Assembly (NCBI GenBank): GCA_930980855.1
Contig: CAKNIZ010000017.1
Location: forward strand, 1 to 40,210
DNA length: 40,210 nt
Source: an uncultured Clostridium sp.
GTDB lineage: Bacteria; Bacillota; Clostridia; TANB77; CAG-508
Direction: 5' to 3'
Shown: positions 24,843-36,131 of the stretch, one piece after another
How positions within the stretch are numbered: position 1 is the first letter of the stretch
Layout of the letters: the number at the start of each line of letters is the position of its first letter
Made by a program: the position numbers and the translations under genes
The notes under the pieces: generated by a model
What the model saw: only the letters and a program-made list of their open reading frames with translations
The model's database searches: none
What the model was told of the DNA's origin: nothing

Positions 24843-25711
24843 ATGAAGAAAAAAAACTAGGACAAATAAAAAAAGTAAAATAATAATTTTAATAGCGATA
24901 GTATTATTAATTGCAGTTGTAACTACAATAATAGTCCGAAATGTAATTATTAGTAAACAAATAGAAAAAAATGAATATCTAGCTATAGGAAATGAAAATT
25001 CGAGCTTGTTGGCTGGATACATAAGAAAAGGAGTAACAATAGGAGGAGTAACAGGAACATTAGAATCATTAGATACAGAAGAATCTAATACAAAAGTAGA
25101 TGAAGGAATAATAATAACAGATGGAACAAATGAATTTGTATGGGTACCAGTGAAAAATCCAAGCGCAATGTTTATAGAAGAAACAGTAAAATTAAATCTA
25201 GTAGATACTACAACAAGTATATATAGTAATTTAAGAGAAATATTTATAGAAGATACAGAGTTCGGAGCAGGAAAAGTACTTACAGCAGAAAATGGAAACT
25301 GGTATACCCTATATAAAGCATGTCAAAATGTTATAAAAAATAATAGTGATGTTAAAAGTACAATGATATATGGTTGCCAATGGGATGAGATAATGATTTG
25401 GCTAAAAAAATACTAAGTTCAAAGGGCAGGAAGATAAAGTAAATTTAGATTCAAGTAGTTGGGGAAATTATGGAACAGGAATAGCTATAGATACAGGTTC
25501 AAACGCAAATTATAAAGCAAATGAAATATTTGATTTAGCAGGAAATCATTATGATTGGACACAAACTGTACACTCTATAGACAACCGTGTAGGCAGAGGT
25601 GGTTACTATAAAGTTTCAGGAGCTACAGATTCAGCAGTGTATAGCCGAGGATATGGGCCTTATAGTGGAGGTAGCGATGCATCTTCAAGAGCTATACTTT
25701 ATATTGTATAA
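24843..25711 (+). pseudogene. SUMF1-domain protein with DGR-type C-terminus, two A-tract frameshifts
   Basis: ATG 24843 after GGAGG stops after five codons at a run of eight A. Removing one A opens a frame with a basic start, a transmembrane helix (IIILIAIVLLIAVVTTIIV), NEFVWVPVKNPSAMF, NGNWYTLYKACQNVI and STMIYGCQWDE, which ends at WLKKY. Removing one A from the next run of seven (25407-25413) restores FKGQEDKVNLDSSSWG, IFDLAGNHYDWTQ, RVGRGGYY and the end SSRAILYIV at 25711. The first copy has six A there. The mid-domain SGIREPDV block is missing. Either decay or a phase-variable gene. Confidence 0.85.
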
Positions 25712-25733
25712 TTGAATTAGTATTCAGGAATAG

Positions 25734-25762
25734 TTGTACAACTCCAAAAAGTATGCTATACT
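25734..25762 (+). promoter_or_regulatory. Promoter of the ABC transporter operon
   Basis: TTGTAC (25734-25739), 17-bp spacer, TATACT (25757-25762), 23 bp before the ATG. Confidence 0.45.
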
Positions 25763-25785
25763 TTGTAAAAAATAAAGGAGGATGT

Positions 25786-26679
25786 ATGGGACTAAAAGTA
25801 CAAAATGTCAGTAAAACATTTGGTGAAAAATTAGCAGTAGATAATATTTCACTCGAAATAAATGAACCTGGAGTATTTGGACTACTAGGAACAAACGGAG
25901 CTGGAAAATCTACAACAATAAGAATGATATTAGGAATCATTAAAAAAGATTCAGGAAACATTACTTGGAATGGAAAAGAAGTAGAAAGAAAATATGTAAA
26001 CTTTGGATACTTACCAGAAGAAAGAGGAATATATCCAAAAGTAAAAATATGTGATCAATTAATGTATTTAGCAAAATTAAAAGGAATGAAAAAGAAAGAA
26101 GCGGAAGAATCTATGAACTTTTGGCTTAACAGACTAGAAGTAGAAGAATATAGAAACTTGCCAGCAGAAAAATTATCAAAAGGAAATCAACAAAAAATTC
26201 AATTCATAACTTCAGTAATACACAATCCAGAGCTACTAGTAATAGATGAACCATTTAGTGGCCTTGACCCAATAAATACAGAACTATTAAAAAGTGCAAT
26301 CTTAGAACTAGTAGAAAAAGGAACATATATAATAATGTCAAGTCATCAAATGGCTTCAATAGAGGAGTTTTGTAAGGATATTTTAATTTTAAATAGAGGA
26401 AAAACAATTTTAAAAGGAAACTTAAAAGAAATAAAAGAAGGTTATCCAGCAAATAAAATTGAATTAATTACAAAAGAAAATGTAAGTAGTATTATAAAAG
26501 AGGTAGGTTTAAAAATTATTAAAGAACTAAATAATCAGTATGAAATATCAATAAATGAAGAATCAGAAGCTCAAAGACTATTAAAAGAGCTTATATCAAG
26601 AAATATAATTGTAGAAAAAATAGAAATAAAGAAGCCAAGTCTAAATGACATATTCATAGAAAAGGTAGGTGATAAATAA
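25786..26679 (+). CDS. ABC transporter ATP-binding protein (NatA-like)
   Basis: ATG 25786 follows AAAGGAGG and gives 297 residues. It has Walker A GTNGAGKST (35-43), the signature LSKGNQQKI, Walker B LLVIDEP followed by FSGLDP, and the switch SSHQM. The C-terminal ~80 residues are the extension seen in DrrA/NatA-type proteins. It energises the permease encoded by the next gene; the pair resembles Na+ or drug exporters NatAB. Confidence 0.9.
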   Translation: MGLKVQNVSKTFGEKLAVDNISLEINEPGVFGLLGTNGAGKSTTIRMILGIIKKDSGNITWNGKEVERKYVNFGYLPEERGIYPKVKICDQLMYLAKLKGMKKKEAEESMNFWLNRLEVEEYRNLPAEKLSKGNQQKIQFITSVIHNPELLVIDEPFSGLDPINTELLKSAILELVEKGTYIIMSSHQMASIEEFCKDILILNRGKTILKGNLKEIKEGYPANKIELITKENVSSIIKEVGLKIIKELNNQYEISINEESEAQRLLKELISRNIIVEKIEIKKPSLNDIFIEKVGDK

Positions 26680-27905
26680 TGAAAAGTTTGTTTGAAGTAA
26701 TATCATTTACCATAAAAGACATGGTAAAAAGAAAATCATTTATAATATCTAATATAATTATTTTATTAATTGTAATAATAGGATTTAATGTAATAAATTG
26801 GCTAAGTACACAAGAAGTAACACTAACAGAAGTAACAGTAGTAGATAATCAAGATATATTTGAAGGAAGATTAGATAACTTAAGTGAACAATTTAAACAA
26901 TTAGGATATGATGTTAAAATAGATAAAACAATAACCACAGAAGAATTAAAGAAAAAAGTAGAAAATGAAGAATTAGACTCAGCGATTGTCTTATCTGAAA
27001 ATGAAAATGGTCTAAAATTTGAATATTTAGTAAATGGAATGAGCCTTGGGACAACAGTTCCTACAGAAGTAATAAATGCAATTCAGCTTACATATCAAAA
27101 TATGCAACTTATCAAATTAGGAATACCAGAAGATCAGTTACCAACACTAAATACAGAAAGCAATATAGAAGTTGTATCATTATCATCAAATGAAAGTAGC
27201 GGAAATATTTTTATAATGATGATATTATCAATAGTATTATTCTATGCAATATACTTCTATGCATATCAAGTATCAACTGCAATAACAGTAGAAAAAACAT
27301 CAAGAATAATAGAAACATTGGTAACATCTACAAGCCCAAGAATAATAGTACTTGGAAAAACAATAGGAATTGGAATAGTTGGAATAATACAAACTTTAGT
27401 ATTAATATTAGTTGCAGTTATTTGTGCAAAAACTATACTTCCAGCTGAAATGCTAAATTCAATTTTAGAAATGACACATTTAAGCCCCGCAATAATAGCT
27501 ATAATAGCAATTTATTATCTTCTTGGATATTCATTATATGCATTACTTTATGCATTAACAGGTTCAACAGTTTCAAAACCGGAAGAAGTACAATCAGCAA
27601 ATGGACCAGTTGCAATATTAGCGGTAATAGGATTTTACTTATCATACTTTACAATGATGAATCCAACAAGTAGCTTAAATGAAATAGCCGCATTAGTTCC
27701 AATATCATCACCATTCTGTATGCCTTTTAGGGCTATGATGGGATTATCAAGTACTAATGAAATTATATTATCAGTAGTGATTTTAGTTATTACAATACTA
27801 TTGGTAGCACATATATCTATAAGAATTTATTCAAATGCTATCTTAAACTATGGAGAAAAAATTAGTTTTAAGAAATTAGTTAGAATGTATAAGAGTAAGA
27901 ATTAG
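26679..27905 (+). CDS. ABC-2 type permease (NatB-like)
   Basis: 408 residues: one helix near the N-terminus (~22-42), a ~130-residue extracytoplasmic loop, then five or six helices from ~175 to 395. SSGNIFIMMILSIVLFYAI and the EKTSRIIETLVTSTSPRIIVLGKTIG segment are typical of ABC-2 NatB-type permeases. Its ATG overlaps the ATPase stop (TAATG), so it is translationally coupled. Confidence 0.9.
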   Translation: MKSLFEVISFTIKDMVKRKSFIISNIIILLIVIIGFNVINWLSTQEVTLTEVTVVDNQDIFEGRLDNLSEQFKQLGYDVKIDKTITTEELKKKVENEELDSAIVLSENENGLKFEYLVNGMSLGTTVPTEVINAIQLTYQNMQLIKLGIPEDQLPTLNTESNIEVVSLSSNESSGNIFIMMILSIVLFYAIYFYAYQVSTAITVEKTSRIIETLVTSTSPRIIVLGKTIGIGIVGIIQTLVLILVAVICAKTILPAEMLNSILEMTHLSPAIIAIIAIYYLLGYSLYALLYALTGSTVSKPEEVQSANGPVAILAVIGFYLSYFTMMNPTSSLNEIAALVPISSPFCMPFRAMMGLSSTNEIILSVVILVITILLVAHISIRIYSNAILNYGEKISFKKLVRMYKSKN

Positions 27906-27966
27906 TATTTTTGCATTTTAATAGAATACATTCGTGAAAATATTAATATAATTGCATATTTAAAGT

Positions 27967-28142
27967 TAAGATTCACATCCATTATTATTTTTTAATTGTA
28001 TATTTGAAACTTTGCAGTTCCGCGTAAGCGTTCAAACGAGCTGGAAGGATTCCAGCGAAGTGCGTTTGGAGCGTAGCGACCGCAAGGAACTAGAAGTTCA
28101 AATATACAATTTTGCAAAATAAATAACGAAATGTGAATCTTA
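27967..28142. repeat. Intergenic palindromic element, copy D, with outer arms
   Basis: Inner arms 27994-28012 and 28094-28111 pair with one bulge. The core has GTTCC/GGAAC, CAAACG/CGTTTG and GCTGGAA-GGA-TTCCAGC (28040-28056). Outer arms TAAGATTCACAT (27967-27978) and ATGTGAATCTTA (28131-28142) are perfect. The core shares long blocks with copy C. It lies in the 397-bp gap before dnaE; the rest of the gap holds only AT-rich leader and the dnaE promoter. Confidence 0.82.
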
Positions 28143-28246
28143 ATTTAATGTATAATAAATTTAAAAAGTGCATATTGGAATCTTTAAAAAATATATATCA
28201 AAATTCTTAAAAAATGTATATTGAATGAGATTGATAAAAAAATTAA

Positions 28247-28275
28247 TTGAAATAAGAGTCTTGGAATGATATAAT
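28247..28275 (+). promoter_or_regulatory. dnaE promoter
   Basis: TTGAAA (28247-28252), 17-bp spacer, TATAAT (28270-28275), 27 bp before the ATG. Confidence 0.65.
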
Positions 28276-28302
28276 AAGCCAAAAGAAAGGACGAAGTAAA
28301 AT

Positions 28303-31300
28303 ATGTTAAATAGTAAATTTGTACATTTACACGTTCATAGTGAATTCAGTTTACTAGATGGAGCAAATAGAATAAAAGACTTACCAGTAAGAGCAAAAGA
28401 ATTAGGAATGGATGCTATGGCAATCACTGACCATGGTGTCATGTTTGGAGTAATCGATTTCTATAAGGCTTGCAAGGCAAATGGAATAAAGCCAATAATA
28501 GGATGTGAAGTGTATGTTGCACCAAGAAGAATGGAAGATAAGGACCCAACATTAGACAGTAAGTACAACCATTTAATATTACTTGCAAAAGATAATGAAG
28601 GATACAAAAACTTAACAAAATTAGTATCATTAGGATATACAAATGGCTTTTATTATAAACCTCGTATAGATAAAGAAGCCTTGGAAAAATATCATGAAGG
28701 ACTAGTTTGTTCAAGTGCATGTTTAGCAGGAGAAATTCCTTCAAAGATTTTACAAGGAGATATGGCTGGAGCTAAAGAAGCAGCACTTTGGTTTAAAAAT
28801 TTATTTGGAGACGACTATTATTTAGAAATTCAAAATAATGGAATAAAAGAGCAGGTAATGATAAATCAAAAATTAGTGGAAATGGGAAGAGAATTAAACA
28901 TACCACTTCTAGCAACAAATGATTCACATTACTTGAAAAAAGAAGATGCATATAATCATGAGGTTTTATTGTGCATACAAACTGGCAAAAAGATGTCAGA
29001 TGAAGATAGAATGAAATTTGAAACAGATGAATTATACATAAAATCACCAGAAGAAATGATAGAATATTTTAAAAATGTGCCAGAAGCAATAGAAAATACT
29101 ATAAAGGTTGCTGAAAAATGTAATGTCGAATTCGAATTTGGACATACAATACTTCCAAACTACGAAGTGCCAAAAGAATATAAAACTCATTTTGACTATT
29201 TAAAAGAATTAACAGATGAAGGAATAAGAAAGAGATATGGAGATAATCCACCGCAAGAAATTTGGGATAGAGAAGAATATGAATTAGGCGTAATTAATAA
29301 AATGGGATATACAGACTATTTCTTAATAGTATGGGACTATGTAAATTATGCAAAAAGACATGATATTCCGGTAGGACCAGGACGTGGTTCAGGTGCTGGT
29401 TCAATTGTAGCTTATGCTATAGAAATAACAGATATAGACCCAATAAAATATGGACTAATATTTGAAAGATTTTTAAATCCAGAAAGAATTAGTATGCCCG
29501 ATTTCGATATAGATTTCGATTATGAAAAAAGACAACAAGTTATTGACTATGTGGCAGAAAAATATGGACAAGACCATGTTTCACAGATTATTACATTCGG
29601 TACAATGTCAGCAAGAATGGTTATAAGAGATGTTGCAAGAGTTTTGGACTTATCTTATGCAGAAGCGGATAAACTCGCAAAGATGATACCAAATGAATTA
29701 CATATAACAATTGCAAAAGCATTAGAACAAAATAAGGAACTAAAAGATTTATATGATGGAAATGGAGATATTCATAATTTACTAGATATTGCTATGGCAT
29801 TAGAAGGACTTCCAAGACAAGCATCTACACATGCTTGCGGAATAATAATTGCACGTGAACCAGTTGTAAATTATGTACCATTGTATGCAAGAGATAACAT
29901 CATTTCAACACAATATATTATGACCACACTAGAAGAATTAGGACTTTTAAAAATGGACTTCTTGGGATTAAGAACTTTAACTGTTATTCGTGAAGCAATA
30001 GAACTAATAGAAAAAAATAGAGGAATAAAAGTAGAATTTGACCAAGAAATGAATGATCCTAAGGTATATAAACTTTGGCAAGATGGTGATTCAGTCGGAA
30101 TATTCCAATTTGAATCTGGTGGTATGACTAACTTTATGAAAGAATTAAAACCAGATTGTCTAGAAGATATTATAGCCGGAGTATCACTTTATAGACCTGG
30201 GCCAATGGACCAAATACCAAGGTATATTGCAAATAAAAAAGACCCAGACCATGCAGTTTATACACACCCAAGCTTAAAACCAATTTTATCAGTAACTTAT
30301 GGATGTATGGTATATCAAGAGCAAGTTATGCAAATAGTAAGGGACTTAGCTGGATATTCTTTAGGAAGAGCAGACTTAGTAAGACGTGCCATGGGAAAGA
30401 AAAAATTAGATGTAATGGCAAAAGAAAGAGAAAACTTTGTACATGGTAAATTAGATGAAAACGGAAATGTAGAAATACAAGGATGTGTTAGAAATGGAAT
30501 AGACGAAGAATCTGCTAATAAAATATTTGATGAAATGGCAGAATTTGCTAAGTATGCATTTAATAAATCTCATGCAGCATGTTATGCAGTAATAGCATAT
30601 AGAACAGCATATTTAAAAGCATATTATCCTGCAGAATTCATGGCAGCTATGCTTAATAGCTTTTTAGGAAATTTAGATAGAGTACCAATTTATATAGATG
30701 AATGTAAAAAGAAAAACATAGCTATATTAAAACCAGATATAAATAAAAGCTTCACAAAATTCACTGCTTCAGACAATAAAATTAGATTTGGACTTGGAAG
30801 TATAAAAAACGTAGGAATAGCTGCAGTAGATAGCATAGTGGAAGAAAGAGAAAAAAATGGAGACTATAAAGACTTTACTGATTTTTGTGAAAGAATATAT
30901 GGAGAATCAGTAAATAAGAAATGTATAGAAAGCTTAATAAAAGCTGGAGCTTTTGATGGAATGGGTAAAACAAGAAGTACACTAATAGCATCATCTGAAG
31001 GAATAATAGATATGATAGCAGATGCCAATAATCAAGCATATACAGGACAAGTTACAATGTTTGATATAGGCCAAAATTCAGAAGAAATGCAAGAAATGAA
31101 ATATACATATACAGAACTTAAAGAATATTCAGAAAAAGAATTGCTATCAATGGAAAAAGAAATGCTAGGAATATATATTTCAGGGCATCCATTAGAAAAA
31201 TATAGAAAACAAATCGAAGAAATAGCTACTATTAACATTCTGGAAATGAAAGAAGCAAATGAAGCCATTGCCGCAAACGAAGTTCCAAATGTAAATATAA

Positions 31301-31800
31301 AAGATGGACAAAGAGTAAAAATCGTAGGAATAATAACAAAAATAAAAAAGAAATTTACAAAAACGAATAAAGTAATGGCATTTGTAACTATTGAAGATTT
31401 GTATGGAGCATGTGAAGTAATAGTATTTGAAAGCTGTTACAATAATTGTTCAAATATTCTTTTAGAAGAATCCATAGTTGTAGTAGATGGACGAATTAGT
31501 ATGAAAGAAGATGCAGATATAAGTATAGTAGCCAATAGCATTACAGAATTAAAAGGAAAAGAAGGAGAAAAAAGGAAGCAATTAATCTTAAATATTACAA
31601 ATTTAAATGAAGAAAAAAAAGGCAAATTAAGAGGAGCAATAAAATTCTTTACCGGTGAAAAAAACAACTTGCCTGTATTAGTAAAACAAGAAGATAAACT
31701 TAGCAGTTGTGGAGCAATATTTGCAAGTGAAGAAATCTTAAACGAATTTAAAGAAATTGTTGGAGAAGAAAATTTTTCGCTTGCTGACGGAAAAAATTAA
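28303..31800 (+). CDS. dnaE: DNA polymerase III subunit alpha
   Basis: 1165 residues, the usual DnaE length. The N-terminal PHP domain starts FVHLHVHSEFSLLDGANRI. The polymerase palm has GPGRGSGAGSIVAYA and the catalytic PDFDIDFDYEKR near residue 400. Then come the helix-hairpin-helix region and a C-terminal OB fold (VKIVGIITKIKKKFTK, MAFVTIEDLYG, VVVDGRIS). In Firmicutes, DnaE works beside PolC, extending primers at the replication fork. RBS GAAAGGA is upstream. Confidence 0.96.
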   Translation: MLNSKFVHLHVHSEFSLLDGANRIKDLPVRAKELGMDAMAITDHGVMFGVIDFYKACKANGIKPIIGCEVYVAPRRMEDKDPTLDSKYNHLILLAKDNEGYKNLTKLVSLGYTNGFYYKPRIDKEALEKYHEGLVCSSACLAGEIPSKILQGDMAGAKEAALWFKNLFGDDYYLEIQNNGIKEQVMINQKLVEMGRELNIPLLATNDSHYLKKEDAYNHEVLLCIQTGKKMSDEDRMKFETDELYIKSPEEMIEYFKNVPEAIENTIKVAEKCNVEFEFGHTILPNYEVPKEYKTHFDYLKELTDEGIRKRYGDNPPQEIWDREEYELGVINKMGYTDYFLIVWDYVNYAKRHDIPVGPGRGSGAGSIVAYAIEITDIDPIKYGLIFERFLNPERISMPDFDIDFDYEKRQQVIDYVAEKYGQDHVSQIITFGTMSARMVIRDVARVLDLSYAEADKLAKMIPNELHITIAKALEQNKELKDLYDGNGDIHNLLDIAMALEGLPRQASTHACGIIIAREPVVNYVPLYARDNIISTQYIMTTLEELGLLKMDFLGLRTLTVIREAIELIEKNRGIKVEFDQEMNDPKVYKLWQDGDSVGIFQFESGGMTNFMKELKPDCLEDIIAGVSLYRPGPMDQIPRYIANKKDPDHAVYTHPSLKPILSVTYGCMVYQEQVMQIVRDLAGYSLGRADLVRRAMGKKKLDVMAKERENFVHGKLDENGNVEIQGCVRNGIDEESANKIFDEMAEFAKYAFNKSHAACYAVIAYRTAYLKAYYPAEFMAAMLNSFLGNLDRVPIYIDECKKKNIAILKPDINKSFTKFTASDNKIRFGLGSIKNVGIAAVDSIVEEREKNGDYKDFTDFCERIYGESVNKKCIESLIKAGAFDGMGKTRSTLIASSEGIIDMIADANNQAYTGQVTMFDIGQNSEEMQEMKYTYTELKEYSEKELLSMEKEMLGIYISGHPLEKYRKQIEEIATINILEMKEANEAIAANEVPNVNIKDGQRVKIVGIITKIKKKFTKTNKVMAFVTIEDLYGACEVIVFESCYNNCSNILLEESIVVVDGRISMKEDADISIVANSITELKGKEGEKRKQLILNITNLNEEKKGKLRGAIKFFTGEKNNLPVLVKQEDKLSSCGAIFASEEILNEFKEIVGEENFSLADGKN

Positions 31801-31882
31801 AAAAATTAAAAAACTACTTGCCAAAAACAAAAATTAATGATATATATAATGTATCTTCAAATTTAAAATGTTCAGTTCAAAA

Positions 31883-31937
31883 AGAGGGCTAAAAAAAAAC
31901 GCTTTAAAAGCGAAATTAGCTCTCTTTTTCTTTTTTT
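31883..31937 (+). terminator. Terminator or attenuator in the pyrG leader
   Basis: AGAGGGCTAA (31883-31892) pairs with TTAGCTCTCT (31916-31925) with one G-T pair; a nested CGCTTTAAAAGCG hairpin (31900-31912) fills the loop; a T-rich run follows. A candidate promoter (TTGCCA 31818-31823, 17 bp, TATATA 31841-31846) lies upstream, so transcripts from it must read through the hairpin to reach pyrG. pyrG of Firmicutes is known to be controlled by leader attenuation. dnaE could also simply end here. Confidence 0.65.
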
Positions 31938-31949
31938 ATGGGAGGTTAT

Positions 31950-33684
31950 ATGAAATATATTTTTGTAACAGGTGGAGTTGTATCGGGATTAGGAAAAGGA
32001 ATCACAGCAGCGTCTATACGGCAGATTGCTTAAAAATAGGGGATATAGAGTGGTAAATCAAAAATTAGATCCATATATAAATGTAGACCCCGGAACCATG
32101 AGCCCCTATGAGCATGGAGAAGTATTTGTAACAGATGATGGAGCTGAAACTGACTTAGACTTAGGACATTATGAGAGATTTACAGATGTTAGCTTAACAG
32201 AAAATTCAAGTATAACAAGCGGAAAAATCTATCTTAATGTAATAAATAAAGAAAGGAAGGGAGAATATTTAGGAAAAACAGTACAAGTAATACCACATAT
32301 TACAAATGAGATAAAAGAAAGAATATATAATTTTAAAGAAAAAGATGCAGACATAGTTATCACCGAAGTAGGTGGAACAGTAGGAGACATAGAAAGTGGA
32401 CCGATGCTAGAAGCAATTAGACAAATAGGAATAGAGCAAAAAGAAGAAGATACTGTTTTTATACATGTTACATTACTTCCATATATATCAGGCTCAAAAG
32501 AACTAAAATCGAAACCCACACAACATTCAGTCAAAGAACTTCAAGCATTAGGAATAATGCCAGATATATTAGTATGTAGAGCAGATGAAACAATACCAGA
32601 AACAATGAAAGAAAAAATAGCATTATTTTGTAATGTAAAAAAAGAAAATGTAATAGAAAATAAAACTGTAGACGTACTTTATGAAATACCTTTAATGTTA
32701 GAAAAAGAAGGATTAGCAAGAGCAGTTTGCAGAAAATTAAATCTAAAAAATATGGAACCTCATAATGAAGAGTGGGAAAAACTAATAAATAAAATAAAAG
32801 AGATAAATGGTTTAGACACAAAGAAAAGTGAGAATGCAAATGAAAATAGAAATCAAAAACAAAAAGAAGAAGGTAGAAATAGAGTAAATATAGCTATAGT
32901 TGGAAAATATACAAAACTAGAAGATTCATATTTATCTGTTATAGAAAGTATAAAGCATGCAGGATATAGTAACTCAGTAAATGTTAAAATAGAATTAGTA
33001 GATAGCGAAAAAATAACCAAAGAAAATGTAGAAGAAAAACTAAAAAAATATAATGGAATAATCGTACCAGGTGGATTTGGAGATAGAGGAATAGAAGGAA
33101 TGATAGAAACAATAAAATATGTTAGAGAAAATAAGATACCATTCTTAGGAATCTGCTTGGGAATGCAAATGGCAGTTATAGAATTTGCACGAAATGTATT
33201 AAAACTAAAAGATGCTAATTCAGAAGAATTCAATCCAAAAGCAGAAAATCAAGTAATACATATAATGGAAGACCAAAAAACAGTAGACAAAAAAGGTGGA
33301 ACAATGAGACTTGGTGCTTATCCATGTAGAATAAAAAAAGACAGTTATGTAGAAAGAATATATAAAGAGTATGTAAAATACAATAAGGATGAGATAGATG
33401 GTAAAGCAGGAGCATTAGAAATCTCAGAAAGACATAGACACAGATACGAATATAATAATAAATATAGAGAACAAATGGAAAAAGCAGGATTAAAAATAGT
33501 AGGAACATCACCAGATAATAAATTAGTAGAAATGGTAGAATTGGAAGAACAAAAAAACAATGAAAGAATAAAAGATGAAAATATACATCCATTTTTTGTA
33601 GCAGTACAATTCCATCCGGAATTCAAATCAAGACCAGATAAACCACATCCATTATTTGTAGAATTCATTAATAAAAGTATTTAA
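31950..33684 (+). pseudogene. pyrG: CTP synthase with an apparent +1 frameshift near the start
   Basis: ATG 31950 after GGGAGG begins [19 protein letters not shown], the invariant PyrG start, but the frame closes after 27 codons. An extra base near 32019 explains it: without that C the sequence reads [18 protein letters not shown] and stays open to 33684. The rest is a complete synthetase ([33 protein letters not shown]) and glutaminase half ([12 protein letters not shown] with catalytic Cys, FHPEFKSRP). PyrG makes CTP from UTP and glutamine. The gene is normally essential, so a sequencing or assembly error is a serious alternative; a start at 32026 would lose the P-loop. Confidence 0.9.
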
Positions 33685-33749
33685 CGATTAGGGACGGTCC
33701 TTTTTCAAAAAAAATTTTATTTTTTTGAAAAAGGACCGTCCCTAATCGT
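33684..33749. terminator. 30-bp perfect palindromic terminator after pyrG
   Basis: 33684-33713 and 33720-33749 are perfect reverse complements with a 6-base loop. The arms contain TTAGGGACGGTCC and CTTTTTC/A7. It starts at the pyrG stop codon. Related GGGAC motifs occur at the ends of the U32 gene, sigK and broken tspO. Confidence 0.85.
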
Positions 33750-33775
33750 AAATTAATGTGAACTTTTTGTGAAAA

Positions 33776-33845
33776 TTAGCAATCTCTATTGACAATTGCT
33801 AAAAAAAGATATAAAGTATTAGCAGTCATTAAGAAAGAGTGCTAA
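33776..33845 (+). promoter_or_regulatory. groESL promoter with two CIRCE-type operators
   Basis: TTAGCAGTC (33819-33827), nine bases, GAGTGCTAA (33837-33845) is a CIRCE element with one mismatch, the binding site of the heat-shock repressor HrcA. A second dyad with the same geometry, TTAGCAATC (33776-33784), nine bases, AATTGCTAA (33794-33802), covers TTGACA (33789-33794). A TATAAAGTA region at 33810-33818 gives the -10. Confidence 0.88.
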
Positions 33846-33851
33846 AAATAA

Positions 33852-34178
<327 letters not shown>

Positions 34179-34243
34179 AAAATATATAATGATATTAAGT
34201 ATAATATTAAATATTAAAACATATCGTTATTTTTATAAATTAA

Positions 34244-35890
<1,647 letters not shown>

Positions 35891-35948
35891 TAGAATTATG
35901 ATTTGAGCAAAACACAAAAACTCAAACATATAATCATAAAAATACAAA

Positions 35949-35988
35949 AAACTCTAATTTTGTAAAAAATGCAAATTAGAGTTTTTTA
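35949..35988 (+). terminator. Terminator of groESL
   Basis: AAACTCTAATTT (35949-35960) and AAATTAGAGTTT (35973-35984) form a perfect 12-bp stem with a T run. Confidence 0.88.
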
Positions 35989-36063
35989 TTATAAAAAAAT
36001 AAAATTTGTAAATAATATAAATATTACAAATATATTACAAAAATATAAAAATCGACAAAATTC

Positions 36064-36092
36064 TTGAAAAAAATGATATACATATATATAAT
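36064..36092 (+). promoter_or_regulatory. Promoter of the SUMF1 surface-protein gene
   Basis: TTGAAA (36064-36069), 17-bp spacer, TATAAT (36087-36092), 39 bp before the ATG. Unlike the two decayed paralogues, this gene lacks the R1/R2 leader and its terminator. Confidence 0.6.
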
Positions 36093-36131
36093 TACCATGT
36101 AAAAATAAATAAAAAAATAGAGAGGTATACC

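Noticed and set aside
31868..32056. 62-codon frame overlapping the pyrG start
   Set aside because: It is the wrong frame of the pyrG leader and N-terminus; the PyrG start is clearly read from 31950.
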